Shown here: positions 53,844 through 62,817 of the stretch, piece after piece
How the letters are laid out: the number at the start of each line of letters is the position of its first letter
Numbering within the stretch: position 1 is the stretch's first letter
From: Peptococcaceae bacterium 1198_IL3148
Lineage (GTDB): Bacteria; Bacillota; Desulfotomaculia; Desulfotomaculales; Desulfohalotomaculaceae
Reading direction: 5' to 3'
NCBI GenBank assembly: GCA_036763105.1
Contig: JBAIYS010000004.1
Span: 62,001 to 126,000 of the forward strand
Length of the DNA stretch: 64,000 nucleotides
Made by a program: the position numbers and the translations under genes
The notes under the pieces: generated by a model
Database searches by the model: none
The model's input: the letters and a program-made list of their open reading frames with translations, nothing else
Told to the model about the DNA's origin: nothing

Positions 53844-55430
53844 TTAACTAATATACTCTAGATACTCATCGTAGGTCATCTGCTTATCAATCACTCCAGT
53901 GGGAGTAATTTCGATAATGCGGTTGGCAATGGTTTGGATAAACTGATGGTCATGGGAGGTAAACAGTATATTGCTACTGTAATCCCTCAGACCGTTGTTT
54001 AAAGCGGTGATAGATTCCAAATCTAAGTGGTTGGTGGGTTGGTCTAGAATTAACAGGTTGGCGTTGCTGAGCATCATCCGCGAAAGCATGCATCTAACCC
54101 GTTCACCACCAGACAATACATTCACCTGCTTCAGGGCCTCTTCCCCCGAGAATAGCATTCTGCCCAAGAACCCACGCAAATAACTTTCCGTTTGATCTGT
54201 TGAGAATTGACGCAACCAGTCTACCAAACTGCAATTTTGATCATTAAAATAGTGAGAGTTATCTTTGGGGAAATAAGCTTTGGTAATGGTGACACCCCAT
54301 TTATAATGACCACCATCGGGCTCCATTTCTCCCATTAAAATTTTAAACAGCGTGGTGTTGACAATTTCATCAGCCCCCACAAAGGCAATTTTATCTCCCT
54401 TGTTAACGGTGAAGCTGACATTGTCCAGGATTTTTTCGCCGTCGATGGTTTTGGTCAGACCCTCAACGGTGAGAATTTCATTACCCACTTCCCGCTCCGG
54501 TTTAAACCCGACGTAAGGGTATTTCCGGTTGGATGGCTGAATGTCATCCAAGGTAATCTTTTCTAACATTCTTTTGCGGGAGGTGGCCTGTTTAGATTTA
54601 GAGGCATTGGCACTAAATCGCGCAATGAACTCTTGCAATTGTTTAATTTGCTCTTCTTTTTTGCTGTTTTGGTCTTTCATCATTTGTAATGCCAATTGAC
54701 TGGATTCATACCAGAAATCATAGTTGCCAACAAATAGCTTGATTTTTCCAAAATCCACATCGGCGATGTGGGTACAGACTTTATTTAAAAAGTGCCGGTC
54801 GTGGGATACCACAATGACGGTGCCGGCAAAGTTAATAAGAAACTCCTCTAACCAACTAATGGACTTAATGTCCAAGTGGTTGGTGGGCTCATCCAGAATT
54901 AAAATGCCGGGTTTACCAAAAAGGGCTTGGGCCAGCAACACTTTGACTTTCTCGGCACCTTGCAGTTCAGCCATCTTTTTGTGGTGCAAATCGGAACCAA
55001 TGCCCAAACCCCGCAATAAAGCAGCGGCATCGGTTTCGGCATCCCAGCCGTCCAATTCGGCAAACTCACCCTCAAGTTCAGCTGCTCTCATGCCGTCCTC
55101 TTCGGTAAGTTCTGTCTTTGAATAGATGGCTTCCTTTTCTTTAATAATTTCAATGAGCCTTGGATTACCCATGATAACTGTTTCCAAGACTTCATTTTCA
55201 TCATACTGATAATGATCTTGCTTTAAAACAGATATTCTACTGCCTTTGGCTACGCTAATTTCACCGGTGTTTGCTTCGATTTCCCCTGCTAAAATTTTCA
55301 AAAAAGTACTTTTGCCGGCCCCATTGGCGCCAATAACACCGTAGCAGTTACCGGGAGTAAATTTTAAATTGACATTTTCAAATAGTTTGCGGTCACCAAA
55401 CCTTAAACTGACATTTGTTACAGTGATCAA
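53844..55430 (-). CDS. ABC-F family ATPase (YbiT-like)
   Basis: A 528-residue protein with two ABC domains (Walker A GANGAGKST near residue 35; signatures LQGAEKVKVLLAQAL and LSGGERVRCMLSRMM) and the ABC-F linker, without the C-terminal coiled coil of the paralogue at 47503. The second Walker A is degenerate (FVGADEIVNTTLFKIL lacks the usual GKT), as in the YbiT group. The first signature has Q-G-A-E instead of S-G-G-E/Q. Probably a ribosome-associated translation factor. TTG start with AAGGAAGG upstream. Confidence 0.9.
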   Translation of the reverse strand: MITVTNVSLRFGDRKLFENVNLKFTPGNCYGVIGANGAGKSTFLKILAGEIEANTGEISVAKGSRISVLKQDHYQYDENEVLETVIMGNPRLIEIIKEKEAIYSKTELTEEDGMRAAELEGEFAELDGWDAETDAAALLRGLGIGSDLHHKKMAELQGAEKVKVLLAQALFGKPGILILDEPTNHLDIKSISWLEEFLINFAGTVIVVSHDRHFLNKVCTHIADVDFGKIKLFVGNYDFWYESSQLALQMMKDQNSKKEEQIKQLQEFIARFSANASKSKQATSRKRMLEKITLDDIQPSNRKYPYVGFKPEREVGNEILTVEGLTKTIDGEKILDNVSFTVNKGDKIAFVGADEIVNTTLFKILMGEMEPDGGHYKWGVTITKAYFPKDNSHYFNDQNCSLVDWLRQFSTDQTESYLRGFLGRMLFSGEEALKQVNVLSGGERVRCMLSRMMLSNANLLILDQPTNHLDLESITALNNGLRDYSSNILFTSHDHQFIQTIANRIIEITPTGVIDKQMTYDEYLEYIS

Positions 55431-55612
55431 TTTTTTAATTACCTTCCTTGTTGTTTTTTGTCGACATTCCGCGCTATTATATCATAATTGAGCTATATTT
55501 CCTACCGTCAGAATTGCTTATTAACAAATTGCACTTGGGAACCCACTATATAAATAGTATTGCTTGTTTGAAAAATGTTTGTTAACATAAACTTAAGTAA
55601 ATATCTGTTTTT

Positions 55613-55679
55613 CACGTATATCCTTAGGAATATGGCCTAAAAGTCTCTACCGGGTAACCGTAAATTACCCGACTACGTG
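55613..55679 (+). ncRNA. Purine riboswitch aptamer (guanine type)
   Basis: The hallmark core is present in order: CACGTATAT, ATATGGCC, AGTCTCTACC, ACCGTAAA and GACTACGTG. P1 is CACGTA with TACGTG; P2 is CCTTAGG with CCTAAA-type pairing; P3 is GGGTAA with TTACCC. The specificity base in GACTA is C, which in known purine riboswitches selects guanine or hypoxanthine-like ligands rather than adenine. It lies upstream of the molybdenum hydroxylase operon. Confidence 0.93.
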
Positions 55680-55746
55680 GGAAGTTTACCATTGGGTGGG
55701 TAGTTGAACTTTGTTTAACCCGTTACTATTTTAGGTTGTTTAAAGC

Positions 55747-55800
55747 CCGGACGGTAAGTTTCGCACATAGGACTGCGGAACCTGCTGTCCGGTTTTTTTT
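55747..55800 (+). terminator. Riboswitch expression-platform terminator
   Basis: CCGGAC...GTCCGG arms continue inward with mostly paired bases (TTTCGCA with TGCGGAA) for about 17 pairs, then eight T residues. It lies between the aptamer and the first hydroxylase gene. Between them (55680-55746) are two more weak hairpins; the switching partner could not be resolved by eye. Confidence 0.82.
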
Positions 55801-55823
55801 GATTATGATTATGGAGGTTTAAA

Positions 55824-56621
55824 ATGTTTACTATTCAAAACTTAGTACAACCACCAACACTGGCGGAAGCCTACTCGGTGCTAACCAGTAATAAAAAGAG
55901 TACCGTTCTGGGTGGCTGTGCCTTTTTAAAACTGGGTTCTAAAAAAATTGATACCGCCATTGATTTGAGTAAATTGAGTTTAAACTACATTAAAGAACTA
56001 GATGACTTTATTGAGATTGGTGCCATGACCACCTTTAGGGACATTGAAACCAACCCTCTACTAAATAAGCTTTTTAACGGAGTAGTACCCCAGTCAGTTA
56101 GCAAAATAATTGGGGTACAATTTAGGCAAGTGGTGACAGTGGGGGCCAGTGTATATTCCAAGTATGGATTTTCGGACTTGATTACAGCACTGTTGGCTTT
56201 GGATACCGAAGTGGAGTTATACCAGGCTGGCAGAATGCCACTACAAACCTTTTTAGATGGCAGTTACCCCAGGGATATATTAACCAAAATATTTATTGCC
56301 AAAAACGAACGGCAAGCATGCTACCACGACTTAAGAAATTCGGCCAGCGATTTTCCGATACTAAATGTTGCTGTTTCTCTGTTAGCCGGAGATTGGCGCA
56401 TTGTAGTGGGTGCCAGACCCACCCGGGCCACCATTGCCTTGGGGGCCTCGGCACAATTGGCAGTTGGTGATTTTACCCCAGAGAAGATTGAACAGGTCGC
56501 CAGTTTGGCGGCAACAGAAGTATCTTTTGGTAGCAATATTAGCGGTTCAGCGGAGTACCGCCGGGCCATTTGTCCAGTGTTGGTAAAAAGAGCAATCATG
56601 GAGGTGGCACAATGCAAATAA
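55824..56621 (+). CDS. Xanthine dehydrogenase-family FAD-binding subunit
   Basis: A 265-residue subunit of the CoxM/XdhB type: LVQPPTLAEAYSVLT at the start, a flavin-binding ENPLLNKLF-type region (IETNPLLNKLF) and VTVGASVYSKYGFSDLITALLAL, then a C-terminal domain with GARPTRATIAL. It passes electrons from the iron-sulfur subunit to FAD. First gene of the riboswitch-controlled operon. It overlaps the iron-sulfur subunit gene. RBS GGAGG before the ATG. Confidence 0.92.
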   Translation: MFTIQNLVQPPTLAEAYSVLTSNKKSTVLGGCAFLKLGSKKIDTAIDLSKLSLNYIKELDDFIEIGAMTTFRDIETNPLLNKLFNGVVPQSVSKIIGVQFRQVVTVGASVYSKYGFSDLITALLALDTEVELYQAGRMPLQTFLDGSYPRDILTKIFIAKNERQACYHDLRNSASDFPILNVAVSLLAGDWRIVVGARPTRATIALGASAQLAVGDFTPEKIEQVASLAATEVSFGSNISGSAEYRRAICPVLVKRAIMEVAQCK

Positions 56622-57061
56622 CCACAACAATTAATAATAAACCGGTTACTTTAACAGTGACACCGGATGAAATGTTAGCCGATGCCCTAAGGACCCAAGG
56701 ATATTTAAGTGTCAAAAAAGGTTGCGATACATCCTGCTGTGGGCTTTGTACCGTTTGGCTCGATGGTAAACCAACACTATCTTGCAACGTGTTGGCCTTT
56801 CGGGCAGAAGGTAAACAGATTACCACCATTGAAGGGGTGCAGCAACAGGCCACTGAATTTGCCAACGTTTTGGTGGCAGAGGGGGCCGAACAGTGCGGCT
56901 TTTGCAGCCCGGGGTTTATTATGACAGTGTTGGCCATGAAAAATGAACTAAAAAATCCCAGCGAACAAGATATCATCCATTATTTAACCGGTAACCTGTG
57001 TCGTTGTACAGGCTACATGGGTCAGTTAAGAGCAATTAAAAAATACTTGGGGGTGGCATAG
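56612..57061 (+). CDS. Xanthine dehydrogenase-family [2Fe-2S] subunit
   Basis: A 149-residue protein with two [2Fe-2S] centres: the plant-type motif KKGCDTSCCGLCTVWLDG with the fourth Cys in TLSC, and the second motif CGFCSPGFIM with CRCTGY. This is the CoxS/XdhC type. The first motif has CDTSCCGLC rather than the usual GxCGxC, a variant seen in the selenium-hydroxylase branch. The ATG at 56612 follows GGAGGTGG and overlaps the end of the FAD subunit gene by 10 bases. Confidence 0.93.
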   Translation: MQITTTINNKPVTLTVTPDEMLADALRTQGYLSVKKGCDTSCCGLCTVWLDGKPTLSCNVLAFRAEGKQITTIEGVQQQATEFANVLVAEGAEQCGFCSPGFIMTVLAMKNELKNPSEQDIIHYLTGNLCRCTGYMGQLRAIKKYLGVA

Positions 57062-59338
57062 ATGAATTTTGTCGGTAAAGGGATACCCAAAATAGATGGC
57101 ATTACTATCGCCACCGGTAAACCCGTGTATACCGAAGATTTAGCGGCGGCCGATGCACTGGTAGTTAAAATACTGCGCAGTCCCCATGCCTTTGCTAAGA
57201 TTAAAGCCATTGATGTGTCAGAAGCAGAAAAAATGCCTGGCGTGGAGTGTGTTTTAACTTATCAAGATGTGCCTAACACCAGATTCGCCATGTCCGGACA
57301 ATCTTACCCCGAGCCGTCCCCCTATGATCGGCTGATTTTAGATCAAATTGTTAGATATGTTGGGGACGAAGTGGCCATTGTGGCTGCGGTGGATGAAAAA
57401 ACGGCGCTGCGGGCGCTGGAATTAATCAAAGTTGATTATGAAGTTTATGAACCGGTGTTAGATTTTGAGCAGGCCATTGGTCATCAATCGGTAGTACACC
57501 CCGAGGATGACTGGTTTTGTAACTTTGATACCGGTCACGATCAAGATAGAAACATTGTCTCCACCGAGAATTTGCAAATTGGCGATGTGGAGGCGGAATT
57601 GGCAAACTGTGCGGTGGTGGTGGAAGAAACTTACTACACCCAACCCCAAGCCCATGCCATGATGGAAACCTACCGGACCTTTAGTTACCTTGATTATACC
57701 GGCCGGTTGGTGGTGGTTAGTTCCACTCAAATCCCATTCCATGTTAGAAGGCAGTTGTCCAGGGCGTTGGAAATACCAGCCAGCAAAATTAGAGTGATTA
57801 AACCCAGAATCGGCGGCGGTTTTGGTGGCAAACAAACCAGTGTCACCGAGATATTTGCTGCCATTGTTACGCTCAAAACCGGTAAGCCGGCAAAAATAGT
57901 TTATGATCGCAAAGAAACTTTTTGCTGCAGCACCAGTCGCCATGCCATGAAAATAAAGGTGACAATGGGTGCCGATATAGAGGGATACATCAGGGTGATC
58001 GATATTGACGGTCTATCGGATACCGGCGCTTACGGCGACCATGGTTCCACGGTATTTGGTTTGGTGGCGGAAAAAACGCTGCCTTTATATAATAAAACTA
58101 AGGCCATTCGTTTTACCGGACACGCTGTTTATACCAACAAAATGCCTGGTGGGGCGCTGCGGGGCTTTGGTGCCACCCAAGGTACCTTTGCGGTGGAATC
58201 CACTGTTAATAAACTGGCAGCAGAATTAAACATCGATCCGGCGGAATTTAGATTAAAAAACCTGATCAAGGCCGGAGAAACCTGCCTTTATCATGGTGAT
58301 GAACAGTTAGGTAGTTCCACTTTGCACCGATGCATTGAAAAGGGTAAAGAAATGATTGGGTGGAATGAGAAATACCCCAGCAAAGAAATCGGCAACGGCC
58401 GAGTGCGGGCAGTGGGCATGGCGGTGACGATGCAGGGTTCCGGTATCGCGGGCATCGATACCGCTTCGGCAGAAATCAGGCTGAATGATCGGGGTAGCTA
58501 TACTTTGTTAATTGGTTCCACTGATATGGGTACCGGCAGCGACACTATCTTAGCCCAGATGGCGGCAGATGTTTTAGAAACCACTGTGGATAACATCATT
58601 GTCAATGCTGCAGATACAGATATTTCACCCTTTGACCCCGGTTCCTATGCTTCCAGCACCACCTATGTCACCGGCATGGCGGTGGTTAAAGCGGCAGAGG
58701 ATTTAACCAAACAAATACTGCAAACCGGTGCCAAAATGTTAGCGGTGCCGGTGGCAGAAGTGGAATTTGACGGTCAGCAAGTTAAAACCTTGGCCGGAGA
58801 TAAAATAATTAGTTTGGCAAAAATAGCTGAGGTCACTTTGGTGGGCCCGGACCACCGGCAGTTGGTGGGCACCGCCTCCCACGGTAGCCCGGTGTCACCG
58901 CCACCATTCATTGCTGGCTTTGCTGAGGTGGAAGTGGATAAACTAACTGGCAAGGTGGACTTAATAGATTATGTGGCGGTGGTGGACTGTGGTACTGTAA
59001 TTAACCCCAATTTGGCAAGAATACAGGTAGAGGGCGGTATAGTACAGGGAATAGGTTATGCGCTATATGAAGACGCTCGGTTTGATAAGAACGGCGGGGT
59101 GCAAACCAATTCCTTTATGACTTACAAAATTCCAAGCCGCAAAGATGTCGGCAATATTAGAGTGGCCTTTGAACAAAGTTATGAACCAACCGGGCCCTTT
59201 GGCGCTAAGTCCATCGGAGAAGTGGTGATTAATACTCCGGCGCCGGCCATTGCCCACGCTATATATAATGCCATTGGCTTTAGGGGTACCAAGTTGCCAA
59301 TCACTCCAGAAAAGGTTTTTATGGGCATCAATAAGTAG
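57062..59338 (+). CDS. Molybdopterin-binding hydroxylase subunit (xanthine dehydrogenase family)
   Basis: A 758-residue large subunit of the molybdenum hydroxylase family. Visible are the N-terminal aldehyde oxidase/xanthine dehydrogenase a/b hammerhead domain (about residues 1-120), the cofactor-binding RIGGGFGGKQ near residues 250-259, GGALRGFGATQGTFA near residue 363, and the catalytic glutamate in GPFGAKSIGE near residue 717. With the two genes before it, it makes a complete three-subunit enzyme. The riboswitch and YqeC suggest a purine substrate and a selenium-containing active site, but the exact substrate is not determined by the sequence. Confidence 0.93.
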   Translation: MNFVGKGIPKIDGITIATGKPVYTEDLAAADALVVKILRSPHAFAKIKAIDVSEAEKMPGVECVLTYQDVPNTRFAMSGQSYPEPSPYDRLILDQIVRYVGDEVAIVAAVDEKTALRALELIKVDYEVYEPVLDFEQAIGHQSVVHPEDDWFCNFDTGHDQDRNIVSTENLQIGDVEAELANCAVVVEETYYTQPQAHAMMETYRTFSYLDYTGRLVVVSSTQIPFHVRRQLSRALEIPASKIRVIKPRIGGGFGGKQTSVTEIFAAIVTLKTGKPAKIVYDRKETFCCSTSRHAMKIKVTMGADIEGYIRVIDIDGLSDTGAYGDHGSTVFGLVAEKTLPLYNKTKAIRFTGHAVYTNKMPGGALRGFGATQGTFAVESTVNKLAAELNIDPAEFRLKNLIKAGETCLYHGDEQLGSSTLHRCIEKGKEMIGWNEKYPSKEIGNGRVRAVGMAVTMQGSGIAGIDTASAEIRLNDRGSYTLLIGSTDMGTGSDTILAQMAADVLETTVDNIIVNAADTDISPFDPGSYASSTTYVTGMAVVKAAEDLTKQILQTGAKMLAVPVAEVEFDGQQVKTLAGDKIISLAKIAEVTLVGPDHRQLVGTASHGSPVSPPPFIAGFAEVEVDKLTGKVDLIDYVAVVDCGTVINPNLARIQVEGGIVQGIGYALYEDARFDKNGGVQTNSFMTYKIPSRKDVGNIRVAFEQSYEPTGPFGAKSIGEVVINTPAPAIAHAIYNAIGFRGTKLPITPEKVFMGINK

Positions 59339-59384
59339 GTTTTGGGGGTGCTTTAAAATCGAACAAATATGGCAGCAACTGCTG

Positions 59385-60731
59385 ATGAAGCTACCTTTAC
59401 CGAGGGTAATAACCTTAATTGGCGGCGGGGGAAAGACCAACCTGATGTATTACCTGATGGCGGCAATAAAATCTTTGCACATATCGGCAGTTGCCACCAG
59501 CACCACCAAATTGGCCAATCAAAGGCCGCCGGGTGTTGATGTCGTTGAGATTAACAGTGTGGCAACGGCTTGTCAAGCTGTGGAACGGGCTGGGCTGGCT
59601 CAACGGCATTTGACACTGGTAAGGGGGCAAGATAAAAGTAATCCTGAAAAATTAGCGGGCATTCCCGCTGAGTGGATAGATCAGTTGGCGGCAAAGTTCC
59701 CAGAGGTGGCCTTTGTGGTGGAAGGGGACGGCTCGGCCGGTCGGTCACTGAAAGGGCACCTGGCCCATGAACCAGTGATCCCCGCCAGCAGTAACTTGGT
59801 GATTCCGGTGATCGGTATTGATGTACTGGAGGCAAACTTAGATGCCACTGCAGTACATCGGCCAGAAAGAGTCCGTGAACTGACCGGGGCATCACTGGGG
59901 GCGGTGATTGATGAAGAACTAATTGTTAAAATATTGTTCCATCCTGCGGGCTATCTGCGCAATTGCTTGCCGGGACAACAGATGATACCCTTCATCAATA
60001 AAGTGGAAACTGCAATAGAAAAGAAACAAGCCCAGATTTTAGCCAACCAAATACTGGCGCAGAAAAAACAGCGGGTACAATCTGTAGTAATCGGTAGTAT
60101 TAAACAGAACCGGGCGCAGATGATAACCAGAAACGTTTCTGCGGTGATTTTGGCGGCAGGGCAGGCAAGTAGAATGGGACAACCTAAACAACTATTAACC
60201 CTAGGCGGTAGACCAATGATTTGGCATGTGGCCAATCAGGTTTGCCAAGGACGGTTTGGGGAAGTGGTGGTGGTTACCGGTGCCTATAATGAAGAGATAC
60301 GGCAGGCGTTGACAGGGCTGCCAGTGAAATTTGTGCACAACAAAAATTGGGCTGCCGGCCAAGCTACCAGTGTTAAAAAGGCAGTTCAATCACTGAACAG
60401 TTCAGCCCAGGCAGTGTTGTTTGCACTGGCTGATCAACCACTGATAGATGTTGAGTTACTCAACAATCTTGTCAGCGCATACCAGGATGCCGGCGCCAGC
60501 ATAGTGATCCCTCGCTGTCAAGGACGCCGTGGTAACCCGGTATTATTTGATTTAAACATTTGGCGTCAACAATTGTTAAATTTGACTGGTGATCAGGGAG
60601 CCAGATCAATTATTCAAGCTAACCCCCAAGCAGTTAAACATCTGGAACTGACCAGTAGACATTATTTTATTGACGTAGATACACCGGATGACTACCAAAA
60701 AATGAAGTTAAGATGGCAGAGCGGTGGTTGA
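59385..60731 (+). CDS. Fusion of selenium-dependent hydroxylase accessory protein YqeC and molybdenum cofactor cytidylyltransferase
   Basis: About 448 residues. The N-terminal part (to about 225) has the P-loop ITLIGGGGKTNLMYYL and VVEGDGSAGRSLKGH of YqeC, which accompanies selenium-dependent molybdenum hydroxylases. The C-terminal part (about 250-448) is a MocA-like nucleotidyltransferase with VILAAGQASRMGQPKQLL and FALADQPLID, which would add CMP to the cofactor. Canonical ATG at 59385 is used, but it lacks a ribosome binding site; GGGGGTG (59344-59350) is placed 7 bases before an in-frame ATC at 59358, so initiation may be there. It directly follows the hydroxylase genes. Confidence 0.88.
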   Translation: MKLPLPRVITLIGGGGKTNLMYYLMAAIKSLHISAVATSTTKLANQRPPGVDVVEINSVATACQAVERAGLAQRHLTLVRGQDKSNPEKLAGIPAEWIDQLAAKFPEVAFVVEGDGSAGRSLKGHLAHEPVIPASSNLVIPVIGIDVLEANLDATAVHRPERVRELTGASLGAVIDEELIVKILFHPAGYLRNCLPGQQMIPFINKVETAIEKKQAQILANQILAQKKQRVQSVVIGSIKQNRAQMITRNVSAVILAAGQASRMGQPKQLLTLGGRPMIWHVANQVCQGRFGEVVVVTGAYNEEIRQALTGLPVKFVHNKNWAAGQATSVKKAVQSLNSSAQAVLFALADQPLIDVELLNNLVSAYQDAGASIVIPRCQGRRGNPVLFDLNIWRQQLLNLTGDQGARSIIQANPQAVKHLELTSRHYFIDVDTPDDYQKMKLRWQSGG

Positions 60732-60782
60732 TATATGCGTAAGAGGAAGTAGACAATAATTAAAAAGTGAATTAAGTAGCAG

Positions 60783-60818
60783 CCTGAGTTCTATATTTAT
60801 AAGGACTCAGGTTTTTTA
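60783..60818 (+). terminator. Terminator after the hydroxylase operon
   Basis: CCTGAGT and ACTCAGG arms (with inner TTC/GGA mispairs) are followed by TTTTTT, about 50 bases after the fusion gene. Confidence 0.8.
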
Positions 60819-60837
60819 ATTTTTGCCTGCATGTTAA

Positions 60838-60866
60838 TTGGGAAATAAGGGAATTAATTATATAAA
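60838..60866 (+). promoter_or_regulatory. SigA promoter of the ygfK-like gene
   Basis: TTGGGA (60838-60843) and TATAAA (60861-60866) are 17 bases apart, 30 bases before the start codon, so the gene has its own promoter outside the riboswitch operon. Confidence 0.55.
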
Positions 60867-60896
60867 CAAAACTTACTTTAGGAAAGGTGGGGCAAC

Positions 60897-62627
60897 ATGA
60901 GTGAAGTAATGACACCGACATCCTTTGAAAAAATTCTTGATCTAACCCTTCAAGACTATTACACAAAGGGAAAAATATTTCACATAGAGGATTTTCATAA
61001 AGATATTGATAACAGTATTGAGATGGAGTTTTGCGGGGAATACTTGAGATACCCGCTAGGCCCTGCTGCCGGCCCACATACACAATTAACACAAAACTTT
61101 ATATCAGCTTACCTAGTGGGTTGCAGGTATTTTGAACCTAAGACTGTGCAAGTAATAGATGGAGATAAAATGAAGGAAATGATAGCAAGACCATGTATCG
61201 ATGTTAAAAATGTCGGCTACAACGTTGAGTGGTCAACAGAATTAACAGTTGAAGAAGCAAGAGATGAATATATAAAAGCCTCGGTATTAATGCAAGTTTT
61301 GGGTATTGAACTTGGACTGTCGGATGTTAAGGATTTTATACTTAATATCAGTGTAGGCTATGACCTGGAAGGAATTCAATCTAAAAAGATCTCTAACTTT
61401 ATAGATGACCTTAAAGATGCCAAGGATACAGCAATATTTAAAGAGTGCCTAGAAGTATTAAAGAAAAATATAAATAGATTCAAGAGATTTAAACTGGAAG
61501 ACATAGATAAGATTAGCTCTCAAATTTCAAATATAATTACTCTCTCTACAATGCACGGCAGTAAAGCCAGTGAAACCTTAGATATAGCAACTCACTTAAT
61601 AGCAAATAAAAAGATGAATATGTTATTAAAATGCAACTCAACCTTATTAGGATATGACGCTGTAAGAGAAATTTTAGACAACTTAGGTTACAATGATATT
61701 GTACTAAAAAGAGAAGACTTCGAAAACGATTTACAATTCGATATGGCTAAAGAAATAATAGCTAAGTTATTAGAAACAGCCAAGCAAAACAATTTAACCT
61801 TCGGAGTTAAGTTGACAAATACCCTGCCTGTAGTTAATCACAGAAAGTTTATGCCGGGCGAAGCCATGTACCTGTCCGGAAAACCACTTTATCCAATTGC
61901 CATCAATGTGGCTAAAAATATTGCCAACGAGTTTAAAGACATACCCATGTCTATGTCTGGTGGCATAGATAAAAACAATGTATTAGATGTATTTAAGACC
62001 GGCATTGCTCCGATTACGATATCAACATTGTACTTACAACCAAGGGGATATATAAACAACATTTCTGTATTAAATGCAATGAAAAAAGCAGGACAAGCAC
62101 CCAAGGGATTAAACCTGGAAGCTTTAAATGCCTTAGCTGATAAAGCAAAGGGCGATGTCAACTATAGAAACAAAGGTGATGGAAAAATTAAAGAGGGCAA
62201 ACTAGAAACCTTTGACTGCCTAAAGAGCTGCGGAATCTGTGTTGACGTATGTCCAAACAGAGCAAATATGAGAGTTCCTGTTGAAGGACTGGCAGCTAAT
62301 TACCAAATTATCCACATAGAAAACATGTGCAATGAGTGTGGCAACTGCCATGTGTTCTGTCCAAAGAACGGTTACCCATATTTTATAAAAACAACTATTT
62401 TTAGAGATCTAGAAGAATACAAGGATTCAAAAAATCCTGGCTTATTAAGAATTGGAGAAAATAAATTCTTAATCAGAGATTATAAAAAAGAATATATCTA
62501 TCAGGTTGATTCAAAAGAAGATAAGAGCAAAATGGAAATTACTGTTGAAACAATTTTGAGAGATTATCCTTATTATATTGACAACATAGATGTTTTAAGC
62601 GAAGAAGAAATGAAAAATTATGTATAA
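60897..62627 (+). CDS. Short YgfK-like iron-sulfur oxidoreductase
   Basis: A 576-residue protein. Residues 1 to about 415 resemble the N-terminal dihydroorotate-dehydrogenase-like barrel of E. coli YgfK (YPLGPAAGPHTQLTQNF, VEWSTELTVEEARDEYIKAS, LSTMHGSKASE, MSMSGGID). Residues about 435-500 carry two [4Fe-4S] motifs (CLKSCGICVDVCPNRANMRV and CNECGNCHVFCPKNG). The central GltD-like FAD/NAD module of YgfK (about 450 residues) is missing. YgfK sits with selenium-hydroxylase and purine genes and has been tied to anaerobic urate use. This gene is visibly richer in A/T and in AGA/ATA codons than its neighbours, hinting at transfer. Exact reaction unknown. Confidence 0.85.
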   Translation: MSEVMTPTSFEKILDLTLQDYYTKGKIFHIEDFHKDIDNSIEMEFCGEYLRYPLGPAAGPHTQLTQNFISAYLVGCRYFEPKTVQVIDGDKMKEMIARPCIDVKNVGYNVEWSTELTVEEARDEYIKASVLMQVLGIELGLSDVKDFILNISVGYDLEGIQSKKISNFIDDLKDAKDTAIFKECLEVLKKNINRFKRFKLEDIDKISSQISNIITLSTMHGSKASETLDIATHLIANKKMNMLLKCNSTLLGYDAVREILDNLGYNDIVLKREDFENDLQFDMAKEIIAKLLETAKQNNLTFGVKLTNTLPVVNHRKFMPGEAMYLSGKPLYPIAINVAKNIANEFKDIPMSMSGGIDKNNVLDVFKTGIAPITISTLYLQPRGYINNISVLNAMKKAGQAPKGLNLEALNALADKAKGDVNYRNKGDGKIKEGKLETFDCLKSCGICVDVCPNRANMRVPVEGLAANYQIIHIENMCNECGNCHVFCPKNGYPYFIKTTIFRDLEEYKDSKNPGLLRIGENKFLIRDYKKEYIYQVDSKEDKSKMEITVETILRDYPYYIDNIDVLSEEEMKNYV

Positions 62628-62714
62628 AATATGTTTAAATTCCCAACTGCAGAAAGAAACAAAGTATTGGCTGAGAAATTGGCTAATAATAACGGGTAAA
62701 ATGTATATATGATT

Positions 62715-62756
62715 AAACGAGCCACAGTGTTGTTAACATTGTGGCTCAGCTTTTCT
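62715..62756 (+). terminator. Terminator downstream of the ygfK-like gene
   Basis: GAGCCACAGTGTT and AACATTGTGGCTC form a 13-pair stem (one wobble) with a 3-base loop, followed by AGCTTTTCTG. Confidence 0.75.
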
Positions 62757-62817
62757 GATTTGATTATTAACGGCAAAGTGCTGTTTTACTGATTGCTAAA
62801 TCATCGGGTACCTTAGA

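Noticed and set aside
57458-57943. 161-codon minus-strand frame in the hydroxylase gene
   Set aside because: It lies wholly inside the large subunit gene, whose motifs are continuous, and has no start signal.
62632-62700. Short frame MFKFPTAERNKVLAEKLANN after the ygfK-like gene
   Set aside because: It has 22 codons, no clear ribosome binding site and no recognised homology; it may be a remnant but cannot be supported as a gene.
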